DNA of 64,000 nucleotides, taken from positions 533,586-597,585 of the forward strand of contig NZ_BSVC01000004.1 in NCBI RefSeq assembly GCF_030269905.1. Reading direction: 5' to 3'. The translations under genes and the position numbers were made by a program. How positions within the stretch are numbered: position 1 is the stretch's first letter; each line of letters opens with the position of its first letter. Shown here one piece after another: positions 45,271 to 54,613 of the stretch. Below the pieces are notes generated by a model, which was not told the DNA's origin, searched no databases, and saw only the letters and a list, made by a program, of their open reading frames with translations. The stretch comes from Pelosinus sp. IPA-1 (lineage in GTDB: Bacteria; Bacillota; Negativicutes; DSM-13327).

Positions 45271-46584
45271 TCAGGAAATCAAAGACAGTAACTTTGCAAT
45301 CGTTTCATCGGCTGACATGTGTTCATTTACATCTTGCTGCAAAAAGGTTTTAATGGCGTCAATCTTTGCAATGGATTGATCAATATTTACGTTACTCCCT
45401 GTTGCGTAAGCACCAATATTAATCAGATCCTCTGCTTCACGATAAGTCGCCATAAGTGAGCGCAATTTTTGTGCCGCTGTATAATGTCCCTTCTCAACAA
45501 TGTCTATCATGACCCGGCTCACACTTGCAAGCACATCAATCGCCGGATAATGATTTTGTGTAGCAATGTTACGAGAGAGAACGATGTGGCCGTCTAAAAT
45601 ACTGCGCACTGCATCAGCTATTGGTTCATTCATATCATCGCCATCTACCAATACCGTATATATGCCAGTAATAGATCCCTCTTCACCAGTACCTGAACGT
45701 TCTAGTAATTTAGGTAACATAGCAAATACGGAAGGAGTATAACCACGAGTAGCTGGTGGTTCACCAATAGTTAGACCAACTTCTCGTTGTGCCATAGCAA
45801 AACGTGTTACAGAATCCATCATCAACACAACATTTTTCCCTTGATCTCTAAAATATTCAGCTATAGCAGTAGCCGTCATGGCTCCTTTGATACGTACTAA
45901 TGCTGGTTGATCTGATGTTGCTACCACAACTACAGATCTTTTCAAACCTTCTTCCCCTAAATCACGTTCAATGAATTCACGGACCTCACGGCCCCGTTCA
46001 CCAACCAAAGCAATTACATTTACATCAGCTTCTGTATTACGGGCAATCATGCCAAGTAGAGTACTTTTACCAACACCACTACCAGCCATAATACCTACAC
46101 GTTGTCCACGTCCAAGAGTTATTAAACTATCAATCGCCCTTACGCCAACTGAAAGCTTTTCCTCAATACGTCGACGGGATAATGGAGGAGGAGGAGCGTT
46201 ATGTAAGGGATACATAGTATTTACTGATAACGGTCCCTTATCATCCATTGGATTGCCTAAGCCATCCAAAACTCGTCCCAGAAGATGATCGCCCACATTT
46301 ACCGTTAAAGTCTGATGAGCAGAAAACACTTCACAACCAGGGCCAATACCTTGCATTTCTCCGATTGGCATTAATAGGACTCGATTTTGTCGGAATCCCA
46401 CCACCTCAGCAGCGATGGCTCCTCCCTCATTACGAGGACAAATATAGCACAAGTCGCCTAAATTGACACTTGGCCCCTGAGACTCAATAACTAACCCAAC
46501 GATCTGGGTGATTTTCCCTGATACCTTCATTGACTCAGTAGAACTAATAGCATTTAAATATTTACCCACTTTAAAAACACTCAT
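45271..46584 (-). CDS. fliI: Flagellum-specific ATPase FliI
   Basis: This 437-residue F1-beta-like ATPase powers export. It has Walker A 'MAGSGVGKSTLLGMIARN', 'GERGREVREFIE', Walker B 'VVLMMDSVTRFAMAQREVGLTIGEPPATRGYTPSVFA', and a C-terminal helical domain. Its ATG overlaps the fliH stop (ATGA). Confidence 0.96.
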   Translation of the reverse strand: MSVFKVGKYLNAISSTESMKVSGKITQIVGLVIESQGPSVNLGDLCYICPRNEGGAIAAEVVGFRQNRVLLMPIGEMQGIGPGCEVFSAHQTLTVNVGDHLLGRVLDGLGNPMDDKGPLSVNTMYPLHNAPPPPLSRRRIEEKLSVGVRAIDSLITLGRGQRVGIMAGSGVGKSTLLGMIARNTEADVNVIALVGERGREVREFIERDLGEEGLKRSVVVVATSDQPALVRIKGAMTATAIAEYFRDQGKNVVLMMDSVTRFAMAQREVGLTIGEPPATRGYTPSVFAMLPKLLERSGTGEEGSITGIYTVLVDGDDMNEPIADAVRSILDGHIVLSRNIATQNHYPAIDVLASVSRVMIDIVEKGHYTAAQKLRSLMATYREAEDLINIGAYATGSNVNIDQSIAKIDAIKTFLQQDVNEHMSADETIAKLLSLIS

Positions 46585-47321
46585 GGTAAAACTCCCTGTA
46601 ATGCTTTTTTAAGTGTGTCAAATTGGGTATCAATTCTAGCATCCACCATTCCATAAGATGTGTCGATCACACAACTACCATTTTCAAGGGTATGGTCCGC
46701 AGTTATTTTTAATACGTGCTCCCCACCAACCATAACTTGCAAATCTTGTTTAACTTGTAATACAGCATCAAAATCCTGAACGCTTACCCTAATAACAATT
46801 TGTTCTTGATCACGGACCTTGTCTAGCGCAGCTTTGACAACCGGTAAAACTACTAGAGGATTTTCTGCTACTTCATTCGCCAATACTTTACTAGCTAAAG
46901 CAAGAGCGATCTCGACAATTTGTCGTTCTGCTGCAAGAATCATATCCTTAGCCTGCTTTTCAGCAATGCTTAGAGTCTGCTGCGCCTTTACAACTCCTTC
47001 ATGAATAACTTGTTGCATTTCATCTAAACCGGCTTTTTTCCCTTGAGTCATACCTTCTTGGTAACCACTTTGATGTCCGTCATCATAAGCCTGCTGTTTG
47101 ATTTGCTCCACCAGTTGCTTAGTTTCATTCAGGCTCTGTTCCACGGTCATTTTTGCTTCAGCAATTATAGTTGCAGCCTCTTCTCTAGCTGAAGCAATCA
47201 ATTCGTTTGCAATAGTAGGATCTATTATGACTTCTTCAACCGTTTTTTCTTCTTTAACAATAAAGTTATTAATCAGTATTCTAGGCTCTTGCATACAAGC
47301 AAATTTTATAATCTTAGACAA
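46581..47321 (-). CDS. fliH: Flagellar assembly protein FliH
   Basis: This protein of about 246 residues has a helical stalk ('LIASAREEAATIIAEAKMTVEQSLNETKQLVEQIKQQAYDDGHQSGYQEGMTQGKKAG', with GxxxG-like spacing near 'GHQSGYQEGMTQGKKAG') and a C-terminal V-ATPase subunit E-like domain. It regulates FliI. TTG 47321 with GGGGA 8 bases ahead is the likely start, overlapping the fliG end by 8 bp; the longer frame from 47351 lies inside fliG. Confidence 0.88.
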   Translation of the reverse strand: MSKIIKFACMQEPRILINNFIVKEEKTVEEVIIDPTIANELIASAREEAATIIAEAKMTVEQSLNETKQLVEQIKQQAYDDGHQSGYQEGMTQGKKAGLDEMQQVIHEGVVKAQQTLSIAEKQAKDMILAAERQIVEIALALASKVLANEVAENPLVVLPVVKAALDKVRDQEQIVIRVSVQDFDAVLQVKQDLQVMVGGEHVLKITADHTLENGSCVIDTSYGMVDARIDTQFDTLKKALQGVLP

Positions 47322-48324
47322 TGATTTCGTCCCCTTTACCACGTGAAACAACTATCTCACCTGAATCTTCCAGACGACGAATGACATTAACGATTTTTTG
47401 CTGAGCTTCTTCTACATCTCTAATTCGTACAGGTCCCATAAACTCAATTTCTTCACGCAACATATCGGCAGCACGTTTTGACATATTTTTGTAAACTTTA
47501 TTAGAAACTTCAGCAGAAGACGCTTTGAGAGCCAAAGCCAAATCCTTACTTTCAATTTCACGTAACACCAATTGAAGTGATCTATCATCCAGCAAGACGA
47601 TATCTTCAAAGACAAACATACGACGCTTAATTTCTTCTGCGAGTTCAGGATTTTGGACTTCCAAATTCTCCATAATCGTTCTTTCTGTAGAACGATCCAC
47701 TCGATTCAGAATTTCAACAATCGAATCAACACCACCCGCAGATGTAAAATCTTGAGAAGCCATAGACGAAAGTTTGCGTTCTAATATGCGCTCTACATCT
47801 TTAAGGACATCAGGCGATGTACGATCCATTGTTGCAATTCGTTTCGCTACATCCACCTGACGTTCAGGCGGCAATGATGATAAAATAGATCCCGATTGTT
47901 CTGGTTGCAAATAAGACATAATTAAGGCAATCGTTTGAGGATGTTCGTTTTGGATAAAATTAAGCAATTGAGATGGATCTGTTTTACGAGCAAAATCAAA
48001 AGGTCTAATTTGCAAACTAGATGTTAATCGATTAATAATAGATATTGCTTTGTCTGCACCTAATGCCTTTTCTAAAATATCCCGAGCGTAATCCAAACCT
48101 CCAGTAGAAATATAATTATTAGCTAATAAAAGTTCATGAAATTCATTTAATACCTTTTCCTTTTGTTCAGGAGATACTGTTCTTTGATTTGCTATTTCTA
48201 GAGTGAGTTTTTCTATTTCATCTTCTTTAAGATGTTTAAACACTTGGGATGAAATCTCTGGACCAAGCGATATTAATAGGATGGCCGCTTTCTGTTTATT
48301 ATTTAATTCATTTGATTGGTACAC
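47314..48324 (-). CDS. fliG: Flagellar motor switch protein FliG
   Basis: This 336-residue protein has armadillo-like N, middle and C domains. The torque helix region of the C domain is clear: 'MFVFEDIVLLDDRSLQLVLREIESKDLALALKASSAEVSNKVYKNMSKRAADMLREEIEFMGPVRIRDVEEAQQKIV'. 'IQNEHPQTIALIMSYLQPEQSGSIL' marks the middle domain (EHPQ motif). GTG 48324 follows GGGGG. Confidence 0.96.
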   Translation of the reverse strand: MYQSNELNNKQKAAILLISLGPEISSQVFKHLKEDEIEKLTLEIANQRTVSPEQKEKVLNEFHELLLANNYISTGGLDYARDILEKALGADKAISIINRLTSSLQIRPFDFARKTDPSQLLNFIQNEHPQTIALIMSYLQPEQSGSILSSLPPERQVDVAKRIATMDRTSPDVLKDVERILERKLSSMASQDFTSAGGVDSIVEILNRVDRSTERTIMENLEVQNPELAEEIKRRMFVFEDIVLLDDRSLQLVLREIESKDLALALKASSAEVSNKVYKNMSKRAADMLREEIEFMGPVRIRDVEEAQQKIVNVIRRLEDSGEIVVSRGKGDEIIV

Positions 48325-48339
48325 ATACTTACCCCCACT

Positions 48340-49869
48340 CTACTCTTCAGACAACCAAACTTTGATTAATTGAGCAACATCTTCTGGTTTGGTTTTAGCT
48401 AGTTTTTCAAGTTCTTTGCGTTTTTCAACTAACTGTTTCTCTTGAGCCGTCATTTCCGTTTCAACTATAGGCATAACCGGTTCTGTTGTTGCAGCCACCT
48501 CATCTTCAAGTTCTTCATTTGTAACTTTACGGCGACTACGTACAATATATAAGACACCAAGAACAGCTAAAATTGCTAACGCTATTTTCAACCACAACGC
48601 TTGTTTTTGTTGGTTTTCATAATCCAATTCTTCTTTACGCTGCTTGTCAGCGGCTTCCGTATTAAAGGTTATGCTTTCAACTGACACAGTATCGCCTCTT
48701 ACTGCATTAACACCAATAGCGGAGGTAACAGTTTTAAGAATACTATCTTGTTGTGCCTTGTTGACGCTTGCATCTACTAATACAGCCACTGTCAATCTCT
48801 TAATAGAACCTGGAGTTGCAATTACTTTTTCTTTCGTTTCATTAATTTCGTAATTACGAGTAACTTCTTTTTTCTCATAATTTGACTGAGAATTATTAGC
48901 CGTTACATATCCTGGTACATTAGAAGTAGTTCCTGGAACTCCACCAGGCGCATTTGGTGAACCGCCTTTAAAATTCTCATTTAATTCTTGAGAACTTCGT
49001 ACTATTCCTTTATCATCAACAACCGGTTCGAAAGTCTGTTTATCTACAGTACGTTGGTCAAAACTTAACTCTACATTTACCCTTGCCGCAGCTTTGTTCG
49101 GCCCTAATACTTGTTCCAACAAAGATTGAACATTTTTTTGTAAATCATCTTGCACTTTTTTAGTCATTTCAATCTGAGTCAACGTCGCATTAGCCCCTGC
49201 TGTGCTTGCATCATTTTGTTCATTAAGTACCCGTGCCATTTGATCCACAACAGTGACATTTTCCGGTTTTAACCCTTGAATGCTATGAGCAACTAAATTA
49301 ACAATACCTTTTACTTGATCTTTTGATAATTGCGTACCTGTACGAAGCTTAAGCATGATTGAAGCCGTAGCAGGTTTTTCATTTTTCTTATACAAACTAT
49401 CTTCCGTTAATACAATATGTACCCTAGCTTTTTCAACTTCAGCCATTTGCTCAATTGTGCGAGCAAGCTCCCCCTGCAATGCTTGAATCAAGTTTACTTT
49501 GTTTTGAAATTCAGTAGCACCAAATTTGCTCTGCTCAAATATTTCGAACCCTTTATTGCCTCGTGGCAACCCTTGACTAGCCAAATCCAGCCGTATGCGA
49601 TAAACATCTTTAGAAGGAACCATAATCGCTGTGCCATTACCACCTATCTCGTGATAAACTTTCATTTCCTTCAGTTTTTCTCTTACCTCACCAGCATCTT
49701 TAGCTTCCATTTCAGTGAACAAAGGCACAAGATCCGGGCGACCACCCCACCAAAAACTCCACGCTACGATAATTGCGAATATAAGTATGGCCGAACCAAG
49801 AATCATATATCTTTCTCTTTTAGCCAAGCTTTGCCACAAGCGCAGAGACCTTTCTTTTAAATCCGCCAT
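48340..49869 (-). CDS. fliF: Flagellar MS-ring protein FliF
   Basis: This protein of about 509 residues has a first membrane helix near 22-42, two ring-building domains (RBM: about 45-115 and 120-220, 'RGNKGFEIFEQSKFGATEFQNKVNLIQALQGELARTIEQMAEVEKARVHIVLTEDSLY'), a disordered loop and a second helix near 438-455. The C-terminal FliG-binding tail follows ('RKELEKLAKTKPEDVAQLIKVWLSEE'). ATG 49869 is used since the upstream GTG overlaps the GGTGGAG ribosome binding site. Confidence 0.95.
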   Translation of the reverse strand: MADLKERSLRLWQSLAKRERYMILGSAILIFAIIVAWSFWWGGRPDLVPLFTEMEAKDAGEVREKLKEMKVYHEIGGNGTAIMVPSKDVYRIRLDLASQGLPRGNKGFEIFEQSKFGATEFQNKVNLIQALQGELARTIEQMAEVEKARVHIVLTEDSLYKKNEKPATASIMLKLRTGTQLSKDQVKGIVNLVAHSIQGLKPENVTVVDQMARVLNEQNDASTAGANATLTQIEMTKKVQDDLQKNVQSLLEQVLGPNKAAARVNVELSFDQRTVDKQTFEPVVDDKGIVRSSQELNENFKGGSPNAPGGVPGTTSNVPGYVTANNSQSNYEKKEVTRNYEINETKEKVIATPGSIKRLTVAVLVDASVNKAQQDSILKTVTSAIGVNAVRGDTVSVESITFNTEAADKQRKEELDYENQQKQALWLKIALAILAVLGVLYIVRSRRKVTNEELEDEVAATTEPVMPIVETEMTAQEKQLVEKRKELEKLAKTKPEDVAQLIKVWLSEE

Positions 49870-49906
49870 TGTCTCCACCCTTTCGAATCAACAAAAATAT
49901 TATTTA

Positions 49907-50206
49907 TTATACCGACATACGCATGACTTCTTGGTATGCGTCAACCACCTTATTACGTACTTGCATTGTTAATTGCATTGCTATCGTAGCTTTTTCGGCC
50001 GCAATCGTAACCTGCGATATGTCTTGCAGTTTACCTGCTGCCAAATTATAAGAGGCTGCTGCCGCATTTTGTTGTAGGTTATTTACTTCACCGAGGGCTT
50101 CAGTTAAGAATTCGCCAAAATTTTTAGTGCTCCCCTCAACCGGTGAAACGGCTTGTCCAATACTAGTAGGATTTACTGGCGTTAACTTAAGTGCTTCGAC
50201 ACGCAT
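49907..50206 (-). CDS. fliE: Flagellar hook-basal body protein FliE
   Basis: This 99-residue protein ends with the family signature 'ISQVTIAAEKATIAMQLTMQVRNKVVDAYQEVMRMSV'. It joins the MS ring and the rod. It lies between flgC and fliF. Confidence 0.94.
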   Translation of the reverse strand: MRVEALKLTPVNPTSIGQAVSPVEGSTKNFGEFLTEALGEVNNLQQNAAAASYNLAAGKLQDISQVTIAAEKATIAMQLTMQVRNKVVDAYQEVMRMSV

Positions 50207-50221
50207 GAACTACAACCTCCA

Positions 50222-50656
50222 TTATTTCCCTATTTCCAATGCCTTAAGAGCCATGCTTTTTGCAGCATTAACTGTTGTAACATTTGCTTCATACGCCCTA
50301 GTAGCAGTAATCATATCTACCATCTCAGTTACAATATTAACGTTGGGCATTTCAACATATCCCTCTTTATTCGCATCAGGGTGCGCTGGGTCATATACCT
50401 GATGTGTCGGTGAGCTATCTTTATTAATTCCAACCACTCTAACACCATTGCCACCACTTGCTTTTTTAGATAAAATCTGTGCAAATGTTTCTTCGTTTTC
50501 ACGTGGTTCAAACACGACAACTTGCCGGCGATAAGCCCCACCTTCAGCAGTACGAGTTGTATTGACGTTCGCAATATTATTAGAAATTACATCCATTCTA
50601 AGTCGTTCAGCTGTTAAGCCAGATGCGGCCGCATCAATAGCACCAAACATTCCCAT
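50222..50656 (-). CDS. flgC: Flagellar proximal rod protein FlgC
   Basis: This 144-residue protein begins 'MFGAIDAAASGLTAERLRMDVISNNIANVNTTRTAEGGAYRRQVVVFE', contains 'VYDPAHPDANKEGYVEMPNVNIVTEMVDMITATRAYEANVTTVNAAKSM', and is complete. Either ATG 50656 or 50650 could start it. Confidence 0.95.
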   Translation of the reverse strand: MGMFGAIDAAASGLTAERLRMDVISNNIANVNTTRTAEGGAYRRQVVVFEPRENEETFAQILSKKASGGNGVRVVGINKDSSPTHQVYDPAHPDANKEGYVEMPNVNIVTEMVDMITATRAYEANVTTVNAAKSMALKALEIGK

Positions 50657-50662
50657 TCCTAA

Positions 50663-51070
50663 TTATCTCCCTTCTTTTATAGCTGACTTAATTCCAGTAA
50701 AATAGCTCCCAAGCTGCTGTACTACAGCATTATAATATATATTATTTTTTGCTAAATTAGCCATTTCAACATCAATATCTACATTACTACCATCTGTTCG
50801 AAAGGCCGTTTGATCAACTACATTTACTATCGGGGTAGGAATATTCCCCTTCTGCGTCGATATATGCTGACTATTTGTTTTTACCATCTGTAATTTTTTA
50901 TTATCCATAGCGTCTTGCAGTAAATCTTCAAAAGCGACTTCACTTTTCTTAAAATTTGGCGTGTTAACATTAGCAATATTATTACTAATTGTCTGTTGCC
51001 TAAGAGACGATGCGGAAAGCGCTTGTTCCAACACTCCTACACGTGGTGATGATAAAATAGAATTTAACAC
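50663..51070 (-). CDS. flgB: Flagellar proximal rod protein FlgB
   Basis: This 135-residue protein starts 'LNSILSSPRVGVLEQALSASSLRQQTISNNIANVNTPNFKKSEVAFEDLL', with 'DVEMANLAKNNIYYNAVVQQL' at the C-terminus. GTG 51070 has AGGAGG 7 bases upstream; the longer frame from 51133 would include it. It is the first gene of the motility operon, downstream of codY. Confidence 0.94.
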   Translation of the reverse strand: MLNSILSSPRVGVLEQALSASSLRQQTISNNIANVNTPNFKKSEVAFEDLLQDAMDNKKLQMVKTNSQHISTQKGNIPTPIVNVVDQTAFRTDGSNVDIDVEMANLAKNNIYYNAVVQQLGSYFTGIKSAIKEGR

Positions 51071-51504
51071 CCAAAATCCTCCTGTATTATATATTTTATG
51101 TAAAATTTTTGTAATATCCTGTACAGAATGCACACTTTATTATACTAATTCTACATAATCCTCGGAATACCTTTCTTTTTCTACAAAATAAGAACTTTTT
51201 TAAGCGCATTTTTAGATTTATTTATTTCAATAAAAGGCAGTAAGATCCCTTCCTTTTCTTTATTAATTCTCTGTTAATGATATAATACTTTTCTTAATTG
51301 CACATCTACCAAAAGATATAGATATTATTCTCTAGAAGCCTTTTAAATTCATCTTTGATAGGCTCTAAGATCATAACAAAATGTTGCTAAAAATGACAAA
51401 ACAGGAATGTTTCCTATCATATATCTACAATAGGAGCCATTCCTGTAAATTAATTGTCGTTTTTCCTATGATTTTATACAGTTACGATGCTTTCTTTTCT
51501 CAAT
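51071..51504 (-). other. Intergenic region codY-flgB: codY terminator and motility operon promoter region
   Basis: This 434-bp stretch has no gene I can support. ACAGGAATG...CATTCCTGT (51401-51446) forms an interrupted stem after codY, followed on the minus strand by TTTTGTCATTTTT, a plausible terminator. TATAAT (complement of 51139-51144) lies about 70 bases before the flgB start, but its -35 (TTCCGA at 17 bp) is weak. No sigma-28-type promoter or classical CodY box was found by eye. Confidence 0.45.
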
Positions 51505-52281
51505 TTATTTCTTGAGTTTTTTTAACTCTTCAAATAAACGTTCATTTAATACTTTTATATAAGTGCCCTTCATTCCAAGAGATTTTGACTCAATGACTCC
51601 AGCACTTTCAAATTTACGCAAGGCATTCACAATTACAGAGCGCGTAATTCCAACTCGATCAGCAATTTTACTTGCTACTAATAAACCTTCGTTTCCTTCT
51701 AATTCATTTAAAATGTGAATTACAGCTTCCAGCTCTGAATAGGACAGTGTACCAAGAGCAACTTGTACCGTAGCTTTCTTACGAGCTTCATCCTCAATTT
51801 TCCCACTACGGTCTCTTAATATTTCCATACCAACAACGGTTGCCCCATATTCAGCAAGAACTAGATCATCATCATGAAATTCTGCATGGAATTTGGCAAC
51901 AATTAAAGTACCAATTCGTTCACCTACACCATGTATAGGAACTATAGTAGTATATTTATCAGTAAAAATACACCCTGTATCTTCACTAAAAGAACACATG
52001 CCGCCTTCTAAACTTAGATTCGGCGAAGTTTCAGTTACTCTTAATAACCACTCTACATAGCGTTCAGGAAAATGTCCTTGTAATAATACTTTATCACGCA
52101 TTAAGTCACATTCAAAATCACCTAGTAATGCATACCCTAGCACAGTACCATCTTTACCAACAATATACACATTCGCTTCCATAACACTACTAAGTACACG
52201 GGAAATCTCATCATATTCCACTTTCTCGGATTTTTGCAATAATTTATTAATTTTACGAGTACGTTCTAACATCGTTGCCAT
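51505..52281 (-). CDS. codY: GTP- and branched-chain amino acid-sensing global repressor CodY
   Basis: This 258-residue protein has an N-terminal GAF ligand domain (1-155, '[50 protein letters not shown]') and a C-terminal winged helix with '[47 protein letters not shown]'. It represses genes when nutrients are ample and in Bacillus controls fla/che directly. It lies after hslU as in Bacillus, right before the motility operon. Confidence 0.97.
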   Translation of the reverse strand: MATMLERTRKINKLLQKSEKVEYDEISRVLSSVMEANVYIVGKDGTVLGYALLGDFECDLMRDKVLLQGHFPERYVEWLLRVTETSPNLSLEGGMCSFSEDTGCIFTDKYTTIVPIHGVGERIGTLIVAKFHAEFHDDDLVLAEYGATVVGMEILRDRSGKIEDEARKKATVQVALGTLSYSELEAVIHILNELEGNEGLLVASKIADRVGITRSVIVNALRKFESAGVIESKSLGMKGTYIKVLNERLFEELKKLKK

Positions 52282-52322
52282 AATTAATTCCTCCTACCCT
52301 TCCCTAGGTTGTATAACCTAAT

Positions 52323-53723
52323 TTACAATATAAAATGACTTAAGTCTTGGTTAACTACAATATGAGATAATTTAGCGTTGACATATTCTTTATCAATAAT
52401 AATCAACTCTTCATTTATATCAGGTGCGTCAAACGCCAAATCTTCTAATAGCTTTTCTAAGATAGTATGTAAGCGCCTAGCACCAATATTTTCAGTTTGA
52501 GCATTTACTTCGAAAGCAATTTCAGCTAATTGTTCAATTGCATCATCCGTAAACTGAATCAACACATCCTCTGTTGCGAGCAAACTAATATATTGTTTTA
52601 TTAATGCATTTGCTGGTTCTGTTAAGATTTGTTTAAAATCTTCTTTGGACAAACTAGTGAGCTCTACTCGAATTGGAAATCGTCCTTGTAGCTCTGGAAT
52701 TAGTTCAGATGGTTTTGCTGTATGAAAAGCTCCTGCTGCCATAAATAAAATGTGATCCGTTTTTAATGAGCCATGTTTCGTAACAACAGTAGAACCTTCA
52801 ACAATTGGCAATATATCTCGCTGTACACCTTCCCGAGATACGTCAGGCCCGGAAGACTGACCACGCCCTACAATTTTATCAATTTCATCGAGAAAAATGA
52901 TTCCTGAATCCTCAGCTAAAGCAAGTGCCGCGGAAGTTACTTCATCCATATCAACCAGTTTTTGCGCTTCTTCCTGAATAAAAATTTTACGTGCATTTGC
53001 GACTGTTACATTACGTTTCTTTTGTTTTTTAGGAAAAATGTTGCCAAACATATCTTGGATATTAATACCCATTTCCTCAATACCTGTGTTTGAAAAAGCA
53101 CCTACCATAGGATTCATTGTGTCTTCTACTATTATTTCAATAAATTCATTTTCCAATTCACCACTATTTAAACGTTTTCTCCAATATTCACGATCGAGAA
53201 CCGGTTTTTCAAAAGAATCATTTATTATCGTTTGTGAAGTAGACTCGCTACTCGTAGAATTTCCACCAAATAGTATTTCAAAGGGATTACGTACAGTCTC
53301 CTTTTTAGCTGTAGGAGAAAAATATTCTAAAATACGTTCTTCGGCAAATTCATGAGCTTTGTCAGTTACTTCTGCCATTTTCTCTTGTTTGACCATGCGA
53401 ATTGCTGTCTCCACTAGGTCACGCACCATAGATTCAACATCACGACCTACATATCCAACTTCTGTGAACTTGGTGGCTTCAACCTTTACAAAGGGCGCAT
53501 TCACTAATTTAGCTAAACGCCTGGCAATTTCGGTTTTACCTACACCAGTAGGACCAATCATTAATATGTTTTTAGGAATAATCTCATCTTTTAAATTAGT
53601 AGATAACTGCTTACTACGCCAACGGTTACGCAGTGCGACTGCAACTGATTTCTTAGCTTGTTTTTGTCCTACAATATATTTATCTAACTCTATTACAATC
53701 TGTTTAGGTGTCATCTCACTCAT
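52323..53723 (-). CDS. hslU: ATP-dependent protease ATPase subunit HslU (ClpY)
   Basis: This 466-residue AAA+ unfoldase has Walker A '[17 protein letters not shown]', a large I domain (about 110-235), Walker B '[12 protein letters not shown]', sensor and Arg finger in '[11 protein letters not shown]', and the C-terminal tail '[10 protein letters not shown]' that docks into HslV. It lies 15 bp after hslV. Confidence 0.97.
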   Translation of the reverse strand: MSEMTPKQIVIELDKYIVGQKQAKKSVAVALRNRWRSKQLSTNLKDEIIPKNILMIGPTGVGKTEIARRLAKLVNAPFVKVEATKFTEVGYVGRDVESMVRDLVETAIRMVKQEKMAEVTDKAHEFAEERILEYFSPTAKKETVRNPFEILFGGNSTSSESTSQTIINDSFEKPVLDREYWRKRLNSGELENEFIEIIVEDTMNPMVGAFSNTGIEEMGINIQDMFGNIFPKKQKKRNVTVANARKIFIQEEAQKLVDMDEVTSAALALAEDSGIIFLDEIDKIVGRGQSSGPDVSREGVQRDILPIVEGSTVVTKHGSLKTDHILFMAAGAFHTAKPSELIPELQGRFPIRVELTSLSKEDFKQILTEPANALIKQYISLLATEDVLIQFTDDAIEQLAEIAFEVNAQTENIGARRLHTILEKLLEDLAFDAPDINEELIIIDKEYVNAKLSHIVVNQDLSHFIL

Positions 53724-53737
53724 ACTGTCACCCCTTT

Positions 53738-54268
53738 TTATAACTCTTCAACTGTAATATGGTCATTTGTATACACACAAATACTTGCTGCAGTTTGAAG
53801 CGCTTCCCTTGCGATTTCAGAAGCAGATAAATTAGAGTGTTTTACTAAAGCCCGTGCTGCGGCCAGGGCGTAAGGTCCTCCTGAACCAATGGCCGTCACC
53901 TCATCATCTGGTTCAATGACTTCACCATTTCCTGAAATAATTAACATGTGTTCAGTATCTGTAACGATTAACAACGCTTCTAATCTACGTAACACTCGAT
54001 CCATACGCCATTCCTTAGCTAACTCAACTGAAGCGCGCATCAAATTACCATTAAATTCTTCTAACTTTGCTTCAAATTTACTAAATAGTGTAAATGCATC
54101 TGCTACAGACCCAGCAAAACCAGCTAATACTTTACCATGATATAAACGGCGAACTTTTTTTGCGTTATGTTTCATAATTGTATTGCCACCAAAAGTTACT
54201 TGACCATCCCCTGCAATTGCTGTTTTTCCTTGTTTTTTTACAGCAAGAATGGTTGTTGCATGAAACAT
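53738..54268 (-). CDS. hslV: ATP-dependent protease peptidase subunit HslV (ClpQ)
   Basis: This 176-residue protease has '[45 protein letters not shown]'. The catalytic residue is probably Thr5, exposed by processing of the short leader as in other long-leader HslV proteins. ATG 54268 is chosen because GGAGG lies 9 bases upstream; upstream codons are unconserved. The promoter probably lies at 54541-54567. Confidence 0.94.
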   Translation of the reverse strand: MFHATTILAVKKQGKTAIAGDGQVTFGGNTIMKHNAKKVRRLYHGKVLAGFAGSVADAFTLFSKFEAKLEEFNGNLMRASVELAKEWRMDRVLRRLEALLIVTDTEHMLIISGNGEVIEPDDEVTAIGSGGPYALAAARALVKHSNLSASEIAREALQTAASICVYTNDHITVEEL

Positions 54269-54384
54269 AAGAAATCGCCTCCTACGCATGTGGATGTACT
54301 CTCTTATACAAAAACAGAATTTTCGTTATAATGAGACCGAATGAACACTGTTCTCACATTAGCAAAAAGAACCTCCCCAACACC

Positions 54385-54511
54385 TTATAATTTTGCAAAT
54401 CTGGCGAACTAGTCAATAACTGCCAAATAACGTATTACAATATGCTGCGAGGCGTTCTTTTCAACCATAAAATAAAGCATAAAGCTGTATCTGTTGTAAC
54501 AACAATTCCAT
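54385..54511 (-). pseudogene. xerC: Relic of xerC (N-terminal fragment)
   Basis: In Firmicutes the tyrosine recombinase gene xerC (codV) lies between trmFO and hslV. Here the 324-bp gap retains traces of it. From ATG 54511 one frame reads MELLLQQIQLYAL, and after a frame change another reads YFMVEKNASQHIVIRYLAVID-stop-FARFAKL-stop. 'YL-VEKNAS-HT---Y--DI-QF--FL' is the typical XerC N-terminal pattern. About 40 codons survive with one frameshift and two stops; the catalytic domain (about 250 codons) is deleted. No other gene occupies the space. Confidence 0.6.
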
Positions 54512-54540
54512 AATTCAAACCACACTTATCCGTAATCACT

Positions 54541-54567
54541 AGTATAAGCAGTCTCACCTTTTGTCAA
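54541..54567 (-). promoter_or_regulatory. Likely promoter ahead of the xerC relic and hslVU-codY
   Basis: TTGACA (complement of 54562-54567) and TATACT (complement of 54541-54546) are near-perfect hexamers, but the spacer is only 15 bp, shorter than the 17-bp optimum. Transcription from here would have a leader of about 265 nt including the xerC relic. Confidence 0.45.
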
Positions 54568-54613
54568 TCTATGTAGCAAAATTTATTATTTCATACTAGC
54601 ACAATAACTAAAA

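Noticed and set aside
52323..53723. Plus-strand ORFs opposite hslU and hslV
   Set aside because: Shadows of highly conserved genes without own signals.
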